NCBI GenBank assembly: GCA_964429995.1
Contig: CAYSDY010000005.1
Location: 1-56,465 of the forward strand
DNA from: UBA583 sp964429995
GTDB taxonomy: Archaea > Nanobdellota > Nanobdellia > Woesearchaeales > UBA583
DNA length: 56,465 nt
Direction: 5' to 3'
The position numbers and the translations under genes were made by a program. Positions 52,549 through 56,465 of this stretch are shown here, in pieces. How positions within the stretch are numbered: the stretch's first letter is position 1; each line of letters opens with the position of its first letter. The notes below the pieces were generated by a model. The model was not told where the DNA came from. It did not search any database and saw only the letters and a list, made by a program, of their open reading frames with translations.

Positions 52549-53571
52549 ATGAATTTAATAGATTTACAAGGTTATGAATATGAGTTTTTTATAGAAACCT
52601 TAGATGACTTATGGGTTTTATCTAATTTTATAAATCCTAATGATTTTATATTTGCAAAAACTGAAAGAAAAGTTAAAATAGGGTCTGAAACGGCTTATAA
52701 AGTTGTAAGAAAGCTTATATTTGTAGAATTACTTGTTAAAAATGTTATATATAGCGTTAATACATTAAAAATTAGTGGTGAAATTCAGAATGAAACAGAA
52801 TATACATCAAAAGGATCTTCTCATACTCTAAGTTTTACAACATCAGATAAAATTAGAATAAAAAAGAGTAATATTCTAAAATATGAAGAAGATATGATAA
52901 AAAAGTCACTAAATGACAAAAAAGAACACAATTTATGTATACTATTGGATAAAGATTCCCTTATTGTCTTTGAATTTACAAATTTTGCATATAAAATACT
53001 GCTTGATATAAAAAATCTTGGTTCTAAAAAATATATGTTAAGCGAAATAGATGAAGAACATGAAAAGTATGAACTATTAAAAGATTTATTTTTAAAAAAT
53101 TACTCAAATATCATAATTTCAGGCCCAGGAATATACAAAGACAAATTCCAAAAATACATAAAAGATAATCTGAACATAAAAACCCATGTATTTTTGTTTT
53201 CTGATGTTTCACAATCATCAATTACAAATCTTATAAAAGACATCAGCAAGAGCGATTTAATTTCAAAATCTCAGATATATTATGAGAGTGAATACATTAA
53301 TCAGCTTTTATTAAATATAAATCAAAAATCAAAATACTGTTATGGTTATAAAAATGTCAAAGAATCAATAAATTCAGGTTCATGCAGTATACTTCTAATA
53401 AGCACAGTTTTTATCAATTCTGCCAAATCTAATGGTGAGTATAATGAATTAAATGATCTTATAAAATTAGCTGAAGAATTGAATGGAAAACTTATAATTA
53501 TTAATTCAGAAAACCAATCAGGATCAATATTAGATGGTCTTGGTGGTATAGCTGGAATTCTAAGATATTAG
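52549..53571 (+). CDS. pelA: mRNA surveillance protein Pelota (Dom34)
   Basis: Pelota enters the A site of stalled ribosomes and, with ABCE1, splits them. The 340-residue protein has an eRF1-like N-terminal domain (ETLDDLWVLSNFINPNDFIFAKTERKV), a central domain with LCILLDKDSLIVFEF and SNIIISGPGIYKDKFQKYI near 190-205, and a C-terminal domain ending in GSILDGLGGIAGILRY. There is no GGQ peptide-release motif, as expected for Pelota rather than eRF1. With the RqcH-like gene it makes two ribosome-rescue factors in the window. Confidence 0.9.
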   Translation: MNLIDLQGYEYEFFIETLDDLWVLSNFINPNDFIFAKTERKVKIGSETAYKVVRKLIFVELLVKNVIYSVNTLKISGEIQNETEYTSKGSSHTLSFTTSDKIRIKKSNILKYEEDMIKKSLNDKKEHNLCILLDKDSLIVFEFTNFAYKILLDIKNLGSKKYMLSEIDEEHEKYELLKDLFLKNYSNIIISGPGIYKDKFQKYIKDNLNIKTHVFLFSDVSQSSITNLIKDISKSDLISKSQIYYESEYINQLLLNINQKSKYCYGYKNVKESINSGSCSILLISTVFINSAKSNGEYNELNDLIKLAEELNGKLIIINSENQSGSILDGLGGIAGILRY

Positions 53572-53623
53572 AATAAAGAATATATACAAAAATTTTATAA
53601 AAGAGCGATAACCGAACATAACT

Positions 53624-54064
53624 ATGAAAGAGTTTTATGATTATAAGATAAATGATGATGGGTATGCAGAAATTGTTATTGATAGCAATATTTTTGAAAA
53701 AGACATCATAATTACAAGTGCTTACGTTCTACTTGAAAAAGCATATTTTACAATATCCTGCTTAAAAGATAACAATATATCAGTTAAATTAAAATTAAAG
53801 GATGATTTACAAGATAAGTTAAATACAATATTAGATGAGTTCTATAAGAATTTAATCATATACAAGGAATACAAAAACAATTATGAAAACAATAAAGATA
53901 TAAGATTAATGCTTATGCAAAGAGCAATAGTTACAAATGAGCAAGAACAAAACGATCTAAATACAATAGAAGATGAACTTGATTTTGAAAACATGTTTTC
54001 TGAAGAAGATTTAAAAGAAATAGAAGAAATTGCAAAACCATGGGAGGAAAAATTTAGCAAATAA
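53624..54064 (+). CDS. HxsD-like protein (His-Xaa-Ser system)
   Basis: The 146-residue protein has a core resembling HxsD: YAEIVIDSNIFEKDIIITSAYVLLEKAYFTI, then VKLKLKDDLQDKLNTILDEFYKNLIIYKEYKN and IRLMLMQRAI, followed by an acidic tail (ENMFSEEDLKEIEEIAKPWEEKF). HxsD proteins accompany radical-SAM maturases of the His-Xaa-Ser type and probably help bind their substrate. The next gene, 1 base later, is an HxsB-like maturase. A TATA box (AATTTTATAAAAG, about 53590-53602) lies about 25 bases before the ATG, so the pair is one transcript. Confidence 0.6.
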   Translation: MKEFYDYKINDDGYAEIVIDSNIFEKDIIITSAYVLLEKAYFTISCLKDNNISVKLKLKDDLQDKLNTILDEFYKNLIIYKEYKNNYENNKDIRLMLMQRAIVTNEQEQNDLNTIEDELDFENMFSEEDLKEIEEIAKPWEEKFSK

Positions 54065-54065
54065 A

Positions 54066-55754
54066 ATGAAGAAAAGAATAGAGCTAAGTAATAATATCTA
54101 TAATTTAAACGCAATAAAGAAAAGCATTGAATACTTCAAACAGTTTGTTACAATAAATATTATTGATGATTCGTATACATTAGAGTTTGATTTTGAGAAT
54201 TCGTTAGAATATGATTCAAATTCCATAGTTGATGAATTCAATAATTATTTAGTATTCAAATCCAAAGAAGATTTAATTAATACATCAAAAGGATATGAAG
54301 TCAACGACAAAACAGATAATGTAATTAAAGAAATAGAATCAGATTTTAGAATTAATTTTTATAGATATACCAAAATAGATGATAAATATCTTGTAATAAC
54401 AGACAAAGGGAATCATGTTTTTTTAGATGAAAAAGAGTTTTTACAATTAAAAAACATAAAAATAGATTCATTAGAGTTGAAAAAAAAATTAATAGATAAT
54501 AATATTATCCTTAATAAATTTAATATTAAAAGTGAAATTAACAGTTTGTTTAAAAAAAAAAGTTTTCTTTTTTCAGGAGTTTCACTGCATATAATAGTCC
54601 TAACTTTACGATGCAATATGAATTGTATATATTGTCAGGTTAATGCTGAAAACAAAAATGAAAAATTTCTTGATCTAAACATTGAAAACGCAAAAAAAAT
54701 AGTTGATATAATCTTCCAATCACCATCAAATATGTTATCTATTGAATTTCAAGGTGGGGAACCATTATTAAACTTTGATGTATTAAAATACATAGTAGAA
54801 TATGCAAACAATAAAAACAAAATACATAATAAAAAATTGATATTTAGTATAGTTAGCAATCTATTGCTTTTAGATGAAGAAAAATTTAAATTTTTAGTTA
54901 AAAATCAAGTATCAATATGCACTTCTCTTGATGGGAATAAGATGATTCATAACGCTAACAGAGGATTCTTTGATCAGACAGTAAAAAAAATAAAATATAT
55001 TCAGCAAGAATATAAAAAACTTAATTATACAAGTAAATTAAATTGCATAACTGTAGTAACAAGAACAACATTGCCATATTACAAAGAAATAATAGATGAA
55101 TTTGTAGATTTAGGTTTTTCAACCATTTTTTTAAAACAACTTACATGTCTTGGAAAAGCTGAAAAAAATAATGAAAAGATTAATTATTCTGCAGATGAAT
55201 TTCTCAATTTTTGGGAAAAATCATTAAATTATGCAATAGAATTATCATTAAAGGGAGTGGATATAAGTCTTTTAAAGGCAAACATAATTTTAAAAAAAAT
55301 ATTTTATGAATATGATTCTGGGTTTGTAGATATGCAAAGCCCATGTGGTGCTGCAACATCTCAATTAGTTTATGACTATAATGGAAAAATATATACTTGT
55401 GATGAAGCAAGAATGCTTAATGATGATATGTTTTGTTTAGGCGATCTTAACAAAGAAGATGATATATCATATAAAAAAATTACAACATGCAATAAATCAT
55501 GTTCCGTAAGAGCTTTTTCAATAACAGATACCATGTTTTGTGATAAGTGTGTATATAAGCCATATTGTGGAATATGTCCAGTTTTAAACTACAGTATGTA
55601 TAAAAATCTTGTAGTAAATATACCAGCAACTGATTGGTGTAAGATAAATAAAGGGATTTTTAACATAATATTTAAAAAACTCAAAGATGAAAAGAGCAGA
55701 AAAGTACTTGTTGAATGGTTCAATAAAGATACAAAAATCCCAACAATAAAATAA
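54066..55754 (+). CDS. hxsB: HxsB-like radical-SAM/SPASM peptide maturase
   Basis: The 562-residue protein has an N-terminal HxsD-like segment of about 65 residues (IYNLNAIKKSIEYFKQFVTI ... YDSNSIVDEFNNYLVF). A radical-SAM core follows with RCNMNCIYC (Cys about 183, 187, 190), IEFQGGEPLLNF near 230, SLDGNKMIHNANRGFF near 290 and FLKQLTCLGKA. The C-terminal SPASM-type cluster includes SPCGAATSQLVYDYNGKIYTCDEARML near 435-460 and CDKCVYKPYCGICPV near 498. The order matches HxsB, which modifies a ribosomally made peptide. ATG 54066 is chosen because it follows the HxsD-like stop by 1 base. No precursor gene is seen beside it. Confidence 0.82.
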   Translation: MKKRIELSNNIYNLNAIKKSIEYFKQFVTINIIDDSYTLEFDFENSLEYDSNSIVDEFNNYLVFKSKEDLINTSKGYEVNDKTDNVIKEIESDFRINFYRYTKIDDKYLVITDKGNHVFLDEKEFLQLKNIKIDSLELKKKLIDNNIILNKFNIKSEINSLFKKKSFLFSGVSLHIIVLTLRCNMNCIYCQVNAENKNEKFLDLNIENAKKIVDIIFQSPSNMLSIEFQGGEPLLNFDVLKYIVEYANNKNKIHNKKLIFSIVSNLLLLDEEKFKFLVKNQVSICTSLDGNKMIHNANRGFFDQTVKKIKYIQQEYKKLNYTSKLNCITVVTRTTLPYYKEIIDEFVDLGFSTIFLKQLTCLGKAEKNNEKINYSADEFLNFWEKSLNYAIELSLKGVDISLLKANIILKKIFYEYDSGFVDMQSPCGAATSQLVYDYNGKIYTCDEARMLNDDMFCLGDLNKEDDISYKKITTCNKSCSVRAFSITDTMFCDKCVYKPYCGICPVLNYSMYKNLVVNIPATDWCKINKGIFNIIFKKLKDEKSRKVLVEWFNKDTKIPTIK

Positions 55755-55767
55755 TTTAAGAATAGAT

Positions 55768-55886
55768 TGCTACAAAAAACCTCATAGTTTGTTGAGTGAA
55801 CACAGTGAGCCATAAAAATCTGAGTGTTTTTAATGCCATCTTCTAAGAAGCTGAAGAAAAACGAAGTTTTTCAAAATTCTCGATAC
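55768..55886 (+). repeat. dispersed non-coding repeat, copy R3
   Basis: This copy shares with R1 and R2 the order CTACAAAAAAC, CATAGTTTG, GCCATCTTCTAAGAAGCT, GAAAAACGAAGTTTTTC and AAAATTCTCGATA. The hairpin GAAAAAC-GAA-GTTTTTC is perfect here, with a 7-base stem. It lies in the 250-base spacer after the HxsB-like gene, in the plus direction, before the promoter of the L34e gene. Confidence 0.6.
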
Positions 55887-56004
55887 ATTTTTATTCCAAA
55901 CACAAGAAAATTAAATATATTAAAATGCTTTTCTATTGATATTATGTCTAAACAGAATCGTTTAAGGATAAAATATATAAACAAAATATGATTTTTTTAT
56001 ATTT

Positions 56005-56274
56005 ATGGTATCTGGATTATTAAAAAGTGGTAGATTGGCAAAAGTTAAGATAAAGTGCACAAAGTCCACAAGAACACACTACAATCAAAGAATAAGAAGC
56101 ATAGCAAAATGTGCTGTGACAAAAAAACCTTTAAGAGGAATTCCAAGAATGACTAATAAAAGGTTTGGAAAATTAAACAAAAGCAAGAAAACTGTTGCAA
56201 GACCATTTGGTGGTTACATGTCTCATAATGCACTTAAAGAAAAAATATTAAGTGAGATGGTTTTTGAAGAATAA
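56005..56274 (+). CDS. rpl34e: large ribosomal subunit protein eL34
   Basis: This ribosomal protein is found only in archaea and eukaryotes. The 89 residues are basic, with KCTKSTRTHYNQRIRSIAKCAVTKKPLRGIPRMTNKRFGKLNKSKKTVARPFGGYMSHNALKEKI, matching eL34 over its length. The archaeal zinc-type cysteines are reduced to Cys near 18 and 36. TATA-like TTTATATTT sits close to the ATG. It is an anchor for the archaeal origin of the window. Confidence 0.92.
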   Translation: MVSGLLKSGRLAKVKIKCTKSTRTHYNQRIRSIAKCAVTKKPLRGIPRMTNKRFGKLNKSKKTVARPFGGYMSHNALKEKILSEMVFEE

Positions 56275-56335
56275 ATAAAATACTACTATTATATAATTAC
56301 ATTTTTTTAAAAAACATATTGATATAATAAATCAT

Positions 56336-56465
56336 ATGCGGATCAAATTTATGTTTTTAAGTTTTACATTTTTATTAACATTTTTTTTATTTGTAAGTAA
56401 TGTTTTTGCAAGTAACTTTAATGTTTGTGGAATTGACTTTAACCACAACTGGTTTGAGGTAAAGG
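56336..56465 (+). CDS. secreted protein, N-terminal part (runs off window)
   Basis: The 43 codons to the window edge encode a signal peptide (MRIKFMFLSFTFLLTFFLFVSNVFA) with cleavage expected after Ala 25, then SNFNVCGIDFNHNWFEVK. The rest is outside the window. The type of protein cannot be told. Confidence 0.6.
   Translation, partial: MRIKFMFLSFTFLLTFFLFVSNVFASNFNVCGIDFNHNWFEVK

Noticed and set aside
4178..55886. The dispersed repeats as a CRISPR array or insertion sequence
   Set aside because: Copies are single and far apart, with no regular spacers, no transposase frame, and no clear terminal inverted repeats or target duplications.
53572..56004. A His-Xaa-Ser precursor peptide beside the maturase genes
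   Set aside because: No short open frame with His-x-Ser repeats is visible in the spacers on either side; the spacer after the maturase holds repeat R3 instead.
1..56465. tRNA or rRNA genes
   Set aside because: I found no tRNA-like cloverleaf with a GTTCGA-type T loop and no rRNA-like GC-rich block in the non-coding stretches. A covariance-model scan would be decisive.

Overview
The window reads as a low-GC chromosome segment from an archaeon, most likely a DPANN lineage of the Woesearchaeota/Nanoarchaeota type (inference). The archaeal markers are Pelota, Spt5, RpoK, SecE of the Sec61-gamma type, L34e, AglB, an RqcH-like NFACT protein, an archaeal-type TrpS and a Methanococcus-type S-layer protein. 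FtsZ, class II LysS, HisS and CysS are also present. Most genes start about 25-30 bases after a TTTATAAA-like TATA box, so leaderless mRNA looks like the norm. A few genes carry a GGTG-type ribosome binding site. One 100-N scaffold gap (20830-20929) lies inside a repetitive gene.

Layout. (1) 1-8.6 kb: a pilin-like protein whose large C-terminal part is cut off by an in-frame TAA, a DUF2304 protein, lysS, a short RqcH homologue, hisS and a thymidylate-kinase-like protein. (2) 8.7-19.5 kb: a surface-glycan locus with kdsB and kdsD/kpsF (activated Kdo), a capsule-type transferase, a GT4 glycosyltransferase, an alpha/alpha-toroid + methyltransferase fusion, a Wzx-like flippase and the oligosaccharyltransferase AglB. 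(3) 19.6-25.1 kb: a surface cluster with two pilin-like proteins flanking a tail-fibre-like repeat protein, a secreted RCC1 beta-propeller and a membrane-anchored helical protein. (4) 25.1-29.2 kb, minus strand: a small type IV secretion-like operon (VirB2/TrbC-, VirB6- and VirB4-like), the VirB4 carrying an extra C-terminal nuclease-like domain. (5) 29.4-34.7 kb: the S-layer gene with a long leader and a terminator, then three related membrane-anchored proteins and a lipoprotein. (6) 34.8-46.9 kb: cysS, an orphan 498-residue protein, mtaB, a second interrupted pilin-like gene (in-frame TAG), a glycogen-debranching-type enzyme, another pilin-like gene, a membrane-bound winged-helix regulator, secreted proteins and trpS. 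(7) 47.1-56.5 kb: a LysM + lytic-transglycosylase-like protein, an FKBP isomerase, ftsZ-secE-spt5-rpoK, a cupin, Pelota, an HxsD/HxsB-like radical-SAM pair, L34e and a partial secreted protein.

How it fits together. Much of the window is devoted to the cell surface. Glycan precursors may be built with Kdo, flipped by the Wzx-like protein and attached by AglB to pilin-like and adhesin-like proteins, which are rich in N-x-S/T sequons, while the S-layer protein has only one. A type IV secretion-like machine, a putative peptidoglycan-cleaving enzyme and modular adhesins would suit an organism that lives in contact with other cells (inference). The best candidates for something undescribed are the archaeal HxsB/HxsD-like maturation pair, the modular pilin-like family with two members broken by in-frame stops, the VirB4-nuclease operon, and a dispersed non-coding repeat of about 120 bases found at gene 3' ends.
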